Below, piece after piece: positions 1 to 8,987 of a stretch of 64,000 nucleotides of DNA. The notes below the pieces were generated by a model that did not search any database, was not told where the DNA came from, and worked only from the letters and a program-made list of their open reading frames with translations. A program made the translations under genes and the position numbers. The DNA comes from Pseudoips prasinana (Eukaryota; Arthropoda; Insecta; Lepidoptera; Nolidae). Where the stretch lies: NCBI GenBank assembly GCA_951640165.1, contig OX621246.1:9573001-9637000 (forward strand). The letters are read 5' to 3'. Every line of letters begins with the position of its first letter. Within the stretch, counting starts at the first letter, position 1.

Positions 1-358
1 TAAGTGTAAAATGAAAACCGGCCAAGTGCGAGTCGCACTCGCGCACGAAGGGTTTCGTACCATTATCTATAAAAACGAGCAAAAAATTTACGTTTGTTGT
101 ATGGGTTACCCCGTACTTTTTTTATATTTTTTTGTTATAGCGGCAATATAAATACATCATCTGTAAAAATTTCAACTGTAATTATCTATATAAGTATATA
201 TTTACAAAAAAAAGTTGTATATGTAGTATATTAGTTATCTGGTTTCCATAGTACAAACTCTGCTTAGTTTGGGATCAGAGGCCGTGTTTGAATAATGTTC
301 CAAGATATTATTATTAGTAATAGGGTCCCGTTTTACCCTTTGGGTACGGAACTCTAAA
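1..358 (-). repeat. Interspersed lepidopteran repeat (GGTTCCGT...AGCCGGTT type), interrupted by a SINE
   Basis: On the minus strand this copy starts with a form of GGGTACGGAACTC near 358 and runs to AACCGGCC near 25, with the stretch about resistance of 'cgcactcgcgcacgaagggtt' just inside. A second, longer member of what looks like the same group lies at 32144-32712, which also opens with GGTTCCGTA and closes with a CGCACTTAGCCGGTT end. No coding capacity is visible. A SINE at 181-314 sits inside this copy. The class of the element (MITE or other DNA element) is not clear from sequence alone. Confidence 0.5.
181..314 (+). mobile_element. 5'-truncated tRNA-derived SINE
   Basis: It matches the 3' part of the main SINE family of this window: ATTATCTATATAAGTAT, then CTGGTTTCCATAGTACAA, CTGCTTAGTTTGGGATCAGA, GGCCGTGT and an AATAATGTTCCAAGATATTATTATT tail. 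The tRNA-like head with A and B boxes is missing, so this is a 5'-truncated retrocopy. It interrupts the repeat at 1-358, whose sequence resumes at TAGTAATAGGGTCCCG. Confidence 0.7.
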
Positions 359-2787
359 AAAATGGTGTAGCTCTTTTGTCTGACCGACACAGGCTATCAT
401 AATTATTATAACCTATTGAGTTTATTTTATCTGAACTCAATATTGAACAAAATGTTTATTGTTATCAACTTAATAGTAACTACATAACTACTCATTTTGT
501 TAAATCTGCAAAGCACGAGTTGGCTTGTGTTAAGAGGTTCCGCTCGTCCACTCGGCATTACGCAAATAACTAACAATGTGAAATAAGAAAATTAACAAAA
601 ATTAAAAAAGTCGACTGACCGATGTCAACCGATTCGAACAAAGAAAAAGCTTTCTCCTTGAAAGCTTTCTCTGTCGAATAAAAATAGAATCTTTCAAATC
701 GGCCTATCATATTTGAAAAAAAAATATACAGTCGAATTGATTACCTACTTCTTTTTAAAAGTCGGTTACTTAGAAAAGCATTATAGTAACGTTTTTTAGT
801 CTTGGAAATATCATTAATTTAAATATGTAGTATTAAAATATCAAGTTAATAGTCACATTAGAATTAATTATCTTTACTTAAGTACGACTATAAGGCTCTT
901 GCGGGTGTGAAAGCTAAGACAACCAATCAAAAACGTTTGTTATGACTTTTAAGTACAAACAGCAACTTTACCAGGTTATCACTTATAAGAACGCTGTAGC
1001 ATGCGTCAACTGAACCACGCTGTCAGATGATATCAACACAACATTGTCTTTAAACTTTCGCGTAATCGAGTTGCCGTGTGGTACAAGGTGCAGTAAACTT
1101 GGATACTAAAACTTATCAAGTATTACTAAAGTGTTTGTGTTACCGTTAATGTTGGTGACGCGTTACCGTACATATTACCCAGGTATTTTGCACATTTACC
1201 TTGACTGCGTGTTGGAGCTAGGGGCCACACAGGACCTCATTATCTACCTAAGAGATAGCGTGTTGCCTTCACTCTCCGCGCCTGATTTCTTTCCGGTCGT
1301 ACGTAGAGAGTGCACATGTACGTATTTGTGCAATGAACCCCTGAGATGGTTAGCTTCTGTTTAGATTTTATCTTATTTGAAATCAACTAAAATGTTCCTA
1401 CCACATTATCTCTGCATCACCTAGACGTGGATTGACAAAAAAATCTTTGGTCATCAAGTCCTAGTTGGAGTTTTATTTAATAAGTTATAAATTTATTGTA
1501 TTTATGGAAGAAATAATTTCTTCACCGCGCGTCTGGCTTATTATTTACTAACCGACTAGTGCCCCTAGCTATGAGCGCCGAAAATAATGCAAATGACGAT
1601 TGACGATTCCAGCATTTTTTTGCACTTACATACTTAATTTGTATAATTTTGGCTCCTATACTCGATTCGATTCGATTCGTTAACCTGGTTATCCTGTAGT
1701 CAGTTGTTACCCTCGCGTGAAAGGGATTATAGCCGGGACAAATACCTTAAATGGCTTTTCGTAGTACGGAACGTAGGTCAGAAAAAATCAATTTGCCATA
1801 ACCTAACTATTGACTAAACACGTAGCCATTTCTTAACTTCGTCTATCGTTTAAACAGCGGTGAGTACAAGAGGCAATAGGTACTTATCCTAAATTAAAAT
1901 TCAAAGTTCATTTATTCCGTAAAAATATTACATTTGTGTTCAATCGTAATTATTTTTACCCTACCGTGCAGAGCATGACGTTGCAGCTACCGAGAAACAC
2001 TGCCAGAAAGCTCAGTAGAAATCCTTTGTTCTTATCATACAATTACATTGTAATTATATGTGTTAATTTAGAGCGATCCAATCCCAAATAGTTTCGTTAT
2101 TTAAATAATCAGATTTTTTGTAGTAAGCCCTGATACACTGATACATAATTTGGCTATTATAGTTCTTTTAAACTTATTTGTAGGTCGATATCGCCCCAGA
2201 ACATCTGTATAACGTGAGTGTCATTTAAGTAGTGGAGAATATAACTAGCCGCAACGCTTAGTTAATGTGCACTATTACTAGTCTACGCACTCTAGCGGTA
2301 GCATAACTATGTATCTAGGTACAAATATAGTATGTTATTAAAGTTACTTGTTCTAGTTATTTTAGTCAAGAGCAGTAGTTGGTAATTCAAGTCGGAAGTA
2401 GACGAGTTAAACTTTACCAAAACATATAAAAGTTAAATAATACGATTTTCCGAGAAGCAGCAAAATCTGCAGCAATTATTCATAGCACATAACTTGTATG
2501 ATAAGTACAGATTTAATAAGAATATGTAATTATTAATATAATATTTTCTCTCTTCCCTCCATTAATTAAATGGTCCATCAGGCACCGTACGGAAATTAAT
2601 CGTTTTGTCGTTGATATTACAACTTCGTTTTGAATCACTTGGCAAAATCTGTTACCCATCATACGGTACCCACCAGACAGTAAGCTGTTGCCGTAGCTTA
2701 TAAAGCTTGCGGTACATAAGGAGCTTCTCACGCGTTTACTGATCCTTTTCCACTCCCTGACGAACTCCGGAGACTTTACTAAAACCC
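359..2787. other. No gene recognised
   Basis: This is AT-rich sequence with only short frames, the longest being 77 codons with no recognisable domain or splice context. I see no exon, RNA gene or clear mobile element. It may be intron or intergenic DNA. Confidence 0.5.
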
Positions 2788-2957
2788 AAGACCGCCGGTT
2801 GGCTACTAAATTACTTGACTTTCACGCCGCAAGTTGTGGGTTCAAATCCCACCCTGGATATATATTTGTGTGCATGAACATGTCTGTTTGAGTCTGGGTG
2901 TAATTATCTATATAATATATGCATTTACAAAAGAAAAGTGGTCTGGTGAAATATGTA
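2788..2957 (+). mobile_element. SINE, 5' half (split by the LTR element)
   Basis: This is the head of a tRNA-derived SINE: an A-box-like stretch (CCGGTTGGCTACTAAA), a B box (GTGGGTTCAAATCCCACC), then TGTGTGCATGAACATGTCTGTTT and the TATATAATATATGCATTTACA body. It stops at ATATGTA, exactly where the LTR element begins. The matching 3' half resumes at 8119. Joined through one TGTA, the two halves give the usual family sequence. Confidence 0.85.
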
Positions 2958-3249
2958 TGTCGCAGATTCTGACGGATTTAACTCCGAAACATCGTCGGTG
3001 TCCGCCATCATGCACGTAGTGAAAAGAATCAGTGCGCACACCCGGCGCCGTCGAGCTCTGTATGCCAACTGTGTCGTGTCGCTAACACACTAATGTCACT
3101 TAGACAACTGACAGACGTCAAAAACGTCACATGCGACAGTTCATAGACAACCTCGACTAGAACTACTGACTCAGTGAGTAGTGTTTTCCAAACGCTAATA
3201 GATGGCGTTACTAGTAAATAAATAGGCCTATTACTTAATTTCTCCGACA
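2958..3249 (-). repeat. 3' LTR of the gypsy-type element
   Basis: The sequence matches 7827-8118 base for base as far as I can read, with TGTCG and CGACA ends forming the short terminal inverted repeat usual for LTRs. The left edge abuts the TGTA duplication in the SINE. A 79-codon frame across it (3029-3268) is also present in the other LTR and is not taken as a gene. Confidence 0.95.
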
Positions 3250-3333
3250 CGGCCATTCTGACAACCAACGCGCTCTCGCGTTGTTACTCACTGACATAAT
3301 CAGCATGAATTACAGCTCTTCAGTTTGGCAAGG

Positions 3334-3755
3334 ACACAAAGCGTTACAAGCGGCTTTCAATGTTACACAAAGCAAAGCGTAAAGGCTTTCAGCATTTACC
3401 ACAAAGCGTTAAAGCTTTCATCATTAGTTAAATGGCGTACCTCACACAATGCAAAGCGTTGAAACTTTCAGCATAAAATGCAACGCATAGCAAAGCGTTG
3501 AAGCTTTCAGCATAAACTGCAATACACAGCAAAGCGTTGAAGCTTTCAGCATAAACGGCAACACACAGCAAAGCGTTGAAGCTTTCAGCATAAACTGCAA
3601 TACACAGCAAAGCGTTGCAGCTTTCAGCATCAACCTTGGGTCATGACTAATGAGCCCAACCTTACTGCAAAGCGTGATGGCTTTCAGCAGGACATCAGGA
3701 CAAAGCGATAAGGCTTTCAATCCACCCTTCAATAAAGCGTAGTAGCTTTCAGTTT
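3334..3755. repeat. Array of about 11 hairpin motifs (AAAGCG...GCTTTCA), near the 3' LTR
   Basis: About 11 copies of a core like CAAAGCGTTGAAGCTTTCA are present. The AAAGC and GCTTT ends are complementary, so each core can fold on itself. In the middle (about 3470-3630) the copies stand in perfect tandem with a period of about 39 bp, joined by a spacer like GCATAAACTGCAATACACAG; at the edges the spacers vary. A related array sits at 4567-4862. The frames of 60 and 96 codons across the array come from the repetition and carry no domain. Confidence 0.9.
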
Positions 3756-3950
3756 AAATAAAACATTTTATCAATCAGCAATGAACATAAGTCTTTTATC
3801 AACACAGGTTTATGTTCAACAAAACAATGTAATTATCGTTCAACTCAAACAATGATCATGGTTCAATACAGTAATTCCATCCAAATTACTAATTACACCA
3901 AATTAGAATACCAAAATAATCAATACAATTTGTTCCATAATTAAATAAAA

Positions 3951-4106
3951 CTATTCAATTATGGGTTCTACAGAATCTAGACATTCTGACAATTCAGGTA
4001 AACTAGCTGGATATTTACGTAGTCGTTCATGGCACACATATTGGGCCCGTCCCCCAGATACTGGTTCCACCATATAACGCTCATTGGAACACACTTTAGC
4101 TATCCT
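3951..4106 (-). pseudogene. Integrase C-terminal (GPY-type) end of gypsy pol
   Basis: Read on the minus strand the segment opens with a form of GPYRIAKV, followed by NERYMVEP, QYVCHERLRKYP and a stop at 3951-3953. This is the usual order at the end of chromo-less Ty3/gypsy integrases, where the GPY motif precedes the last strand of the C-terminal domain. It is out of frame with the integrase core just upstream (4096-4487), and the roughly 90 residues that normally link the two are missing, so a deletion joined them. Confidence 0.8.
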
Positions 4107-4487
4107 GTAAGGGGCTTTTCTCTATACTCTTACTTACAGTACAATTCAAAACGAGTTTTACTTCGCCTAAGACAGACTTCCAGGATTCATTTTTATAATT
4201 TTCGGCCACTGTAAAACAATTTGTTAAGGTGGACATCATTCGCTCCACCTGACCATTAGCTTGGCTAACACCACTAGTAATCTCGTGGAGCTCAATGACC
4301 CAACCTCGGCATAAGCCCTGAAAGTCTTGACAAGTAAAAGATGTACCTTGATCAGAGATAATTAGTTTTGGGGTTCTAAATATGTGGACAAAGCTACGTA
4401 GTGCCTCGCTGACAGATCGTGATGTTAAATCTTTGACACACATTAATTGACAAAATTTCTTAAAAGCAGCTACGATGATTATCACAT
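4096..4487 (-). pseudogene. Integrase catalytic core, copy 1 (first acidic residue lost)
   Basis: The frame encodes an rve-type integrase core: ISDQGTSF holds the second catalytic aspartate and NGQVERM the catalytic glutamate, followed by the WKSVLG and LNCTVSKS helix region. The position of the first catalytic aspartate, normally V-D-A-F, reads V-A-A-F (GCT), so the enzyme would be inactive. The frame ends at a TAG soon after SPLQ. The zinc-binding HHCC domain is absent because a tandem array begins 80 bases upstream. It belongs to the minus-oriented LTR element. Confidence 0.85.
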
Positions 4488-4566
4488 ACTCCTTAGACTA
4501 CAAGTTCGAAAATGTTGTATTCCACCCTGGAACATTATAGGTAAGTGCGCAATGCAGCGTCACGAA

Positions 4567-4862
4567 CTCAAAGCACGAAGCTTGCGATAGTCAATTGTCA
4601 CAAGCACGAAACGCGGAGCTTTCAATACTCAATCGTCACAAGCATAAAGCGCGGAGCTTTCAATGCTCAACCACCACAAGCACAAAGCGCGGAGCTGCTT
4701 TCAATGCTCAACTGCTACAAGCACAAAGCGTGGAGCTTTCAATGCTCAACTGCTACGAGCACAAAGCGCGGAGCTTTCAATGCTCAACCGTCTCAAGCAC
4801 AAAGCGCGGAGCTTTCAATGCTCAACCGTTTCAAGCACAAAGCGCGGAGCTTTCAATACTCA
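4567..4862. repeat. Second tandem array of the hairpin motif, about 38-bp period
   Basis: Eight units are visible, most like CAAAGCGCGGAGCTTTCAAT followed by a spacer such as GCTCAACCGTCTCAAGCA. One unit has an extra GCT. The core is clearly related to that of the array at 3334-3755 (CAAAGCG..GnAGCTTTCA), while the spacers differ. Three overlapping + frames of 100-112 codons here are products of a repeat whose period is not a multiple of three and are not genes. Confidence 0.9.
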
Positions 4863-5154
4863 AGTTTCAGGAACTCGAAGTAGGGTATTTCCCTTGTCAC
4901 ACAACTTATTTCAAATCAACCAGCTTACAATGAACTCCAATAATCATTTTAAACTTAGAATTTAACTCAACCATCGGCATTAACTACACTGTTATTTCTG
5001 ACTGCAACTGTCAAATTCAAGTTTTTCGTAACATACGTAGGTACTTAACGCGTCCACCAGCTATTGGCTGTTCCTTGTATCTATCGTTTTCATAGACCTT
5101 TATTATCTTACAAGGATTTGAAAACTTTTCACTTCATTTGTTTATTGTTAGAAT

Positions 5155-5173
5155 AGAATAGAATAGAATACTC
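5155..5173. repeat. Short AGAAT tandem run
   Basis: Several AGAAT units stand in a row inside the LTR element. This may be a small expansion or the tail of a LINE copy; there is too little to decide. Confidence 0.4.
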
Positions 5174-5214
5174 CCCATTGTACACACTCAAACAGGACAA
5201 CTACATAGAAGACA

Positions 5215-5580
5215 AAATAAATAACACAATTTGTTAGGGTTCTTTCCGACAAAAACAACGTCTCCTATTTTAAATGGATTTTAACTTTGCTCTTGCCATA
5301 ACGCACCTTATCAGCATGAGCTAGCTCGTCCATCCTGCATTATGCCTCACATCTAAGTTCGTAGAGGTATTTTTGGACAAGGGCATTCATTTTGGAGGGG
5401 AACTTTTATTACAACCAGTCAACAATTGAAGCGGACTTCTTACTGTACTTCTAACTACGATACAATTTAGCGCGATTTGGATTACACCTAAAGCTGTCTT
5501 CCAGAACCTACGCTCGTGGTTCTCGGTTATAGTGAAGCAATTAATTAGAATATTTGGGAAGCTACGTTACATCCTCTCAT
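5215..5580 (-). pseudogene. Integrase, copy 2: from the catalytic glutamate helix to the linker
   Basis: On the minus strand this begins with DERM followed directly by a stop, then NILINCFTITENHERRFW, KTALGVIQIALNCIV, SPLQLL, and further on DELAHADKVRYGKSKVKI. This parallels the end of integrase copy 1 (VERMMSTLTNCFT, WKSVLG, LNCTVSKS, SPLQ) but diverges from it, and continues about 70 residues further into the linker that copy 1 lacks. Several stops interrupt it. The two pieces overlap by about 45 residues, so the element contains parts of two related pol genes. Confidence 0.75.
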
Positions 5581-5839
5581 CACAAATAACGCGGAGTTGT
5601 AAGTCTAAAGTCTTTCACGTGGTCGCTCACTATTGGTCTCACAAGGAGGCTCAAGGTCACGCGGCTGCTTTGTTTACATAAAAATTGTGTCACAAATCAG
5701 TAAGTTAGTATTTTGAGTTCAATATACCTAGTTTGTAAGTACAACATGGCAAATGTGTGAAACTTAAATAATGTAAACAATAACACCTGTATTCACCACA
5801 TTTATACAAATAAAGATATTATAATTGTGATTATGATTA

Positions 5840-6053
5840 TAACCAAAGAATTGCCAAACCGAAACGGCAGCGAGCGGGGCACACAGCTCCCAACACCGAC
5901 GGCCGCTGGATCAGACAGGCTCCCGACCGGGAACCACGCACCGGAAGACGCAGCGCGGGCAGGCCCCGCACAAGGCGGGCCGACCACTGCGGAGATTCCC
6001 GGGGGAGGCCTCCGTCCAGTAGATGTCTTTCGGCTAACATAATGATGATGAAT
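5840..6053 (+). mobile_element. RTE-type LINE 3' end fragment, inside the LTR element
   Basis: The GC-rich block ends in GATGTCTTTCGGCTAACATAATGATGATG, matching the end of lepidopteran RTE elements seen intact at 15546-15660 (CAGTGGACGTCTTTCGGCTG followed by ATG repeats). Upstream it shows AGGCCCCGCACAAGGCGG, as in the GRPRTRW stretch near the RTE C-terminus, with the part between partly deleted. It lies in the opposite orientation to the LTR element. The high-GC frames on both strands here (71, 67 and 93 codons) are shadows. Confidence 0.6.
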
Positions 6054-6159
6054 TATTACTTGAACAGACACGAATCTCTCCACTTGTCAGTAATTGAGAA
6101 ACGTCTTTACAGTCGATCAAATCAATACGCCATAGCTTGTACAAGTGTCAAGATTCTGT

Positions 6160-6290
6160 AATAAACAAACTTCAGCATGGACCTCGCGAGTGATGCGGAT
6201 GACTTTGTTACTAATAGTCAAGCTCAATCCCGGTTAAGTAAAAACATCTCTACCTATCATAACACCATGAGGCAAAATATGTGAATCTAC
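6160..6290 (-). pseudogene. Gypsy protease C-terminal remnant
   Basis: The minus-strand reading gives ILPHGVMIGRDVFT followed by a stop (TTA at 6234-6236), then LTISNKVIRITRE. The IGRDV motif followed by a short strand is typical of the end of the pepsin-like protease of insect Ty3/gypsy elements. The catalytic D-S/T-G part was not found. Position and orientation fit gag-protease-integrase order in the minus-oriented LTR element. Confidence 0.5.
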
Positions 6291-6674
6291 AATTACAAAA
6301 GTCACTTCTCACACACGAGTACTTCGTTGACTTTGACAGGCAGATAAGTAATGGAATCAGGCGTTACTTTGCGGAAATCCATAACAATCAAAATACAAAA
6401 TCAATATGTAGCGTCAATCCCGCTAATTGTCACCAGTACGATACCCAACACGTGTTTCAGTCCTCCACGGACCATTCTCAAGGGCTGCTAACTCGTCGAG
6501 TGCTCAAAGGAGACTCCTATTTTGATTGACAGGCAGACTAATACGGGAAAAAGAAAATGTAATGTTCGACCCAATACCTGACAGGCGCGTGGATATAAAA
6601 TCTCAAGTACCTGTATGGTTATCAACAAATCATTTACGAATTAGGGAACAATCTGTCTGTTACCAACCACTGTC

Positions 6675-6719
6675 CACAAGAGCGTGTATGTGACCTAACT
6701 TGCCCCTACATCCATAGAC
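6675..6719 (-). pseudogene. Possible gag CCHC zinc-knuckle remnant
   Basis: The translation YGCRGKLGHIHAL fits the middle of a C-x2-C-x4-H-x4-C knuckle (GC...GH), but the first and last cysteines read as valine. It lies between the gag-like frame and the protease remnant, where a knuckle is expected. The match is short, so this is tentative. Confidence 0.3.
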
Positions 6720-7088
6720 TTCGAAATAAACCGTTCAAACTATTTAACCTTCAAAACGCGCATATTGTCACCATAAAAATTAAATATAACAAACGTTGGG
6801 CGTATTTTCAACATCTAAAAGTATAAACCACACAAAACAACACGTGTTATGAATTTCACAGATATCAAAAATTCTTCAGTGCAGCATTAGGTCATCAAGT
6901 ACCTTTTAAACAATATAATAAAAGTACTTACATGTTTCTTCTCATAAAATAAAGATTCACCACTCACACTCGACACGAGGCACTTTTACTTTAGAGGTTA
7001 CTTTAAATTTACTCTAATACAAACTGGTGAATTCTCCCCAATGCAGAATCGCCCATGCCGTTGCCTTACTTGCAAAAAGACAGCACGA

Positions 7089-7586
7089 TCAATTTCGCCT
7101 CGAAAAGAACAAACCAATTATTTTAACTCCAAGACTCGACCGACAGAAAGGCAGCCTAACTATCAGAGCCCGTACTCTCTTCACTGTTAAATAAAAACTT
7201 CTTCCACGTTCACTGATGCACCAAAAACTATTCTTCAACGATAAACACGAACTGGCCGAGAGACTCCGCTTATCGCGAGTAACCACATCGAAACACGAAA
7301 TCAGTGGGCGTGTTTTAAACAAGTCTGAACATACCTGAGTATCCGAGATACCTGCGATAACAACTTCGATTTTGTTACCTTCGCTCCAAGCAGGCTTCAA
7401 CCAGTTAATCAAGGCAAGCTTGTAAGTCGAGTACTCCACGTATGTAAGTTCTCGCACGGTCACTGCACCATACGGCACCATATCTTGAAAAAGGTCATCA
7501 ATCTCTCGGTCGCCGCAAACTGTCTTGATACACGCTCCTTTGCTTCGTCTAACGTTTTGCACAACGGGTACGACTTCGAAGTCCAT
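7089..7586 (-). CDS. Gag-like frame of the LTR element, 165 codons, family not recognised
   Basis: An open frame begins with ATG 240 bases inside the 5' LTR, the usual place for gag. The N-terminal 110 residues are mixed and soluble-looking, with no recognisable capsid motif; the C-terminal part becomes rich in Ser, Arg and Val and looks like a read-through of non-coding sequence. Position and strand suggest it is what remains of gag. A host origin is less likely because both LTRs enclose it. Confidence 0.4.
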   Translation of the reverse strand: MDFEVVPVVQNVRRSKGACIKTVCGDREIDDLFQDMVPYGAVTVRELTYVEYSTYKLALINWLKPAWSEGNKIEVVIAGISDTQVCSDLFKTRPLISCFDVVTRDKRSLSASSCLSLKNSFWCISERGRSFYLTVKRVRALIVRLPFCRSSLGVKIIGLFFSRRN

Positions 7587-7712
7587 TTACGAGCTCGACA
7601 TCGAAGATGTGTCAATGTAACGTATCGAGTTTCGTAATCGGTTCACGAGTTTGCGATACAGCCGTAAATTCACAATCAGCGGGGTTGTATTTTCATCGTA
7701 ATTTTTCAAATT

Positions 7713-7880
7713 TCAAACACTATTTTCGCTACGTGGTGGAACCGAATCACGAAAATATTCTTGATTTTGAGTAGCAGGCATTGCGGTAGACACGTAGGAT
7801 GATTTTGGAATCGATCCCACCGCTGCTGTCGCAGATTCTGACGGATTTAACTCCGAAACATCGTCGGTGTCCGCCATCAT
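7713..7880 (-). CDS. Short frame starting inside the 5' LTR (possible gag leader)
   Basis: The frame begins at one of two adjacent ATGs (7878-7880 or 7875-7877) within the LTR, reads MADTDDVSELNPSES, and crosses the LTR edge into the interior before stopping. It is acidic and Ser/Pro-rich with no domain. It could be the start of gag separated by a stop from the 165-codon frame downstream, or a chance frame. Confidence 0.3.
   Translation of the reverse strand: MMADTDDVSELNPSESATAAVGSIPKSSYVSTAMPATQNQEYFRDSVPPRSENSV
7807..7826 (-). other. Possible primer-binding site (serine-tRNA-like)
   Basis: Immediately inside the 5' LTR the minus strand reads GCAGCGGTGGGATCGATTCC. This resembles the complement of the T arm and acceptor end of insect serine tRNAs (GCAGCCGGTAGGATTCGAACC type) with gaps, and lacks the leading TGG. 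Some insect gypsy-group elements prime from serine tRNA. Offered as a weak match. Confidence 0.3.
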
Positions 7881-8118
7881 GCACGTAGTGAAAAGAATCA
7901 GTGCGCACACCCGGCGCCGTCGAGCTCTGTATGCCAACTGTGTCGTGTCGCTAACACACTAATGTCACTTAGACAACTGACAGACGTCAAAAACGTCACA
8001 TGCGACAGTTCATAGACAACCTCGACTAGAACTACTGACTCAGTGAGTAGTGTTTTCCAAACGCTAATAGATGGCGTTACTAGTAAATAAATAGGCCTAT
8101 TACTTAATTTCTCCGACA
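7827..8118 (-). repeat. 5' LTR of the gypsy-type element
   Basis: The 292-bp repeat equals 2958-3249 with no difference that I can see. It ends CGACA, then TGTA, then the continuation of the interrupted SINE. Being upstream with respect to the minus-oriented pol remnants, it carries the element promoter. Confidence 0.95.
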
Positions 8119-8176
8119 TGTAGTATATCTTTTATCTGGTTTCCAAAGTACCAAGCTCTGTTTAGTTTGGGATCGG
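8119..8176 (+). mobile_element. SINE, 3' half (split by the LTR element)
   Basis: It begins TGTAGTATATC, then TTATCTGGTTTCCAAAGTACC, AAGCTCTG and TTTAGTTTGGGATCGGAG, which is the 3' part of the family at 2788-2957. The usual GGCCGTGTGTGAATAATG end is missing; the sequence diverges after GGATCGGAG. Confidence 0.8.
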
Positions 8177-8876
8177 AGAACGCGCCGCGACCACCTGCGT
8201 CTTCCATGACCCTTTTTTGCATTTTTATCGATGTAATGCCCCCTCCGTTCGTCAATAGGGCGAGAAGCTCGCATCTTCTCGGATTAACGTAGATCGACAG
8301 TTGCACAAAATGTCCCTAAAAAGCTATAATCCTCTTATGCATATCCACGTCAGTAACCGCCCAGAGTCGAGGTTTAAACCCCTAAGGGAAAGCCTTCCAG
8401 CGCTAGTATTTAGATTTTAGGTTTATTTGCGGTTTGAGACCATCCTCGCCTCTATTTTCCGATGAAGCATAACGAAAAGCATGCGCTAAATAAACTGAAG
8501 AACTAGTCCTACATATTTCCGCTTATCGCTTAAGCTTGCACCCTAAACACCTTAGTCTTACGACAGCCTTCCAACAAAAACAATCTACGATAATCGGATT
8601 CTGCTCGCGATACAATCGCCTATGTGCACGGTGACTTCGCATACCCGTTACCATGGAAACACATCTCCGCCCTCGGTGCAAAAATACGTGACGCATAATC
8701 TTCACTTAACTTTTCGATTCCCGGAAAAGTGCTACATACAATTTGAAAAGAAAATATTGTGGCGAGTCTTTTCTCTTAAATATGTTATATACGGGTGTAG
8801 TTTGTACTGGTTTCTTAAGTCCAATATATGTTTTAGGATTTCGTAAGAAATTGGTAAAATTGAACCCTTATATTGT

Positions 8877-8987
8877 GACAGTTCGTCAATCGATAACAAT
8901 GGTGTATCTCAGTAATTAGATAGGTACTTAACATTAGTACCTATCTACTTACTGAGATATACAATTGTAACCGACGGACGAATTGTC
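8877..8987. mobile_element. Palindromic foldback element (MITE-like), 111 bp
   Basis: The left arm starts GACAGTTCGTCAATCGATAA and runs to ATAGGTACTTAA. The right arm, read in reverse complement, starts GACAATTCGTCCGTCGGTTA and follows the same path. The arms are about 54 bp with several mismatches and almost no loop. No coding capacity is present, and a target duplication is not obvious. Confidence 0.65.

Larger units (their letters stand above)
2958..8118 (-). mobile_element. Ty3/gypsy-type LTR retrotransposon, internally rearranged and probably non-autonomous
   Basis: The element is 5161 bp with 292-bp direct terminal repeats that begin TGTCG and end CGACA, flanked by the 4-bp duplication TGTA (2954-2957 and 8119-8122). 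The orientation is minus, set by integrase remnants near the left end and gag- and protease-like remnants to the right of them. In element order it holds a short gag-like frame starting in the 5' LTR, a 165-codon frame, a possible zinc knuckle, a protease remnant, an RTE tail, two partial integrase segments, a GPY-type integrase end, and two tandem arrays. I found no reverse transcriptase or RNase H, and no polypurine tract before the 3' LTR. The decayed interior and identical LTRs together suggest recent movement using proteins supplied by other copies. Confidence 0.9.

Noticed and set aside
1131..1364. 77-codon plus frame
   Set aside because: No signal peptide, domain or splice pattern that can be supported.
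3029..3268. 79-codon minus frame, repeated at 7898-8119
   Set aside because: It lies within the LTRs and is duplicated only because the LTR is; no known domain.
3334..3755. CRISPR-like array (short repeats with spacers)
   Set aside because: The repeats are degenerate, spacers are themselves repeated in the central part, and the setting is an insect LTR element.
4545..4965. Three overlapping plus-strand frames of 100-112 codons
   Set aside because: All three come from a tandem repeat whose period is not a multiple of three and which contains no stops; no domain is present.
5802..6083. Several GC-rich frames on both strands
   Set aside because: They overlap an RTE 3' end fragment and have only composition in common with genes.
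7089..7586. 165-codon frame as a host gene
   Set aside because: It is enclosed by the two LTRs and sits where gag should be; treated as part of the element.
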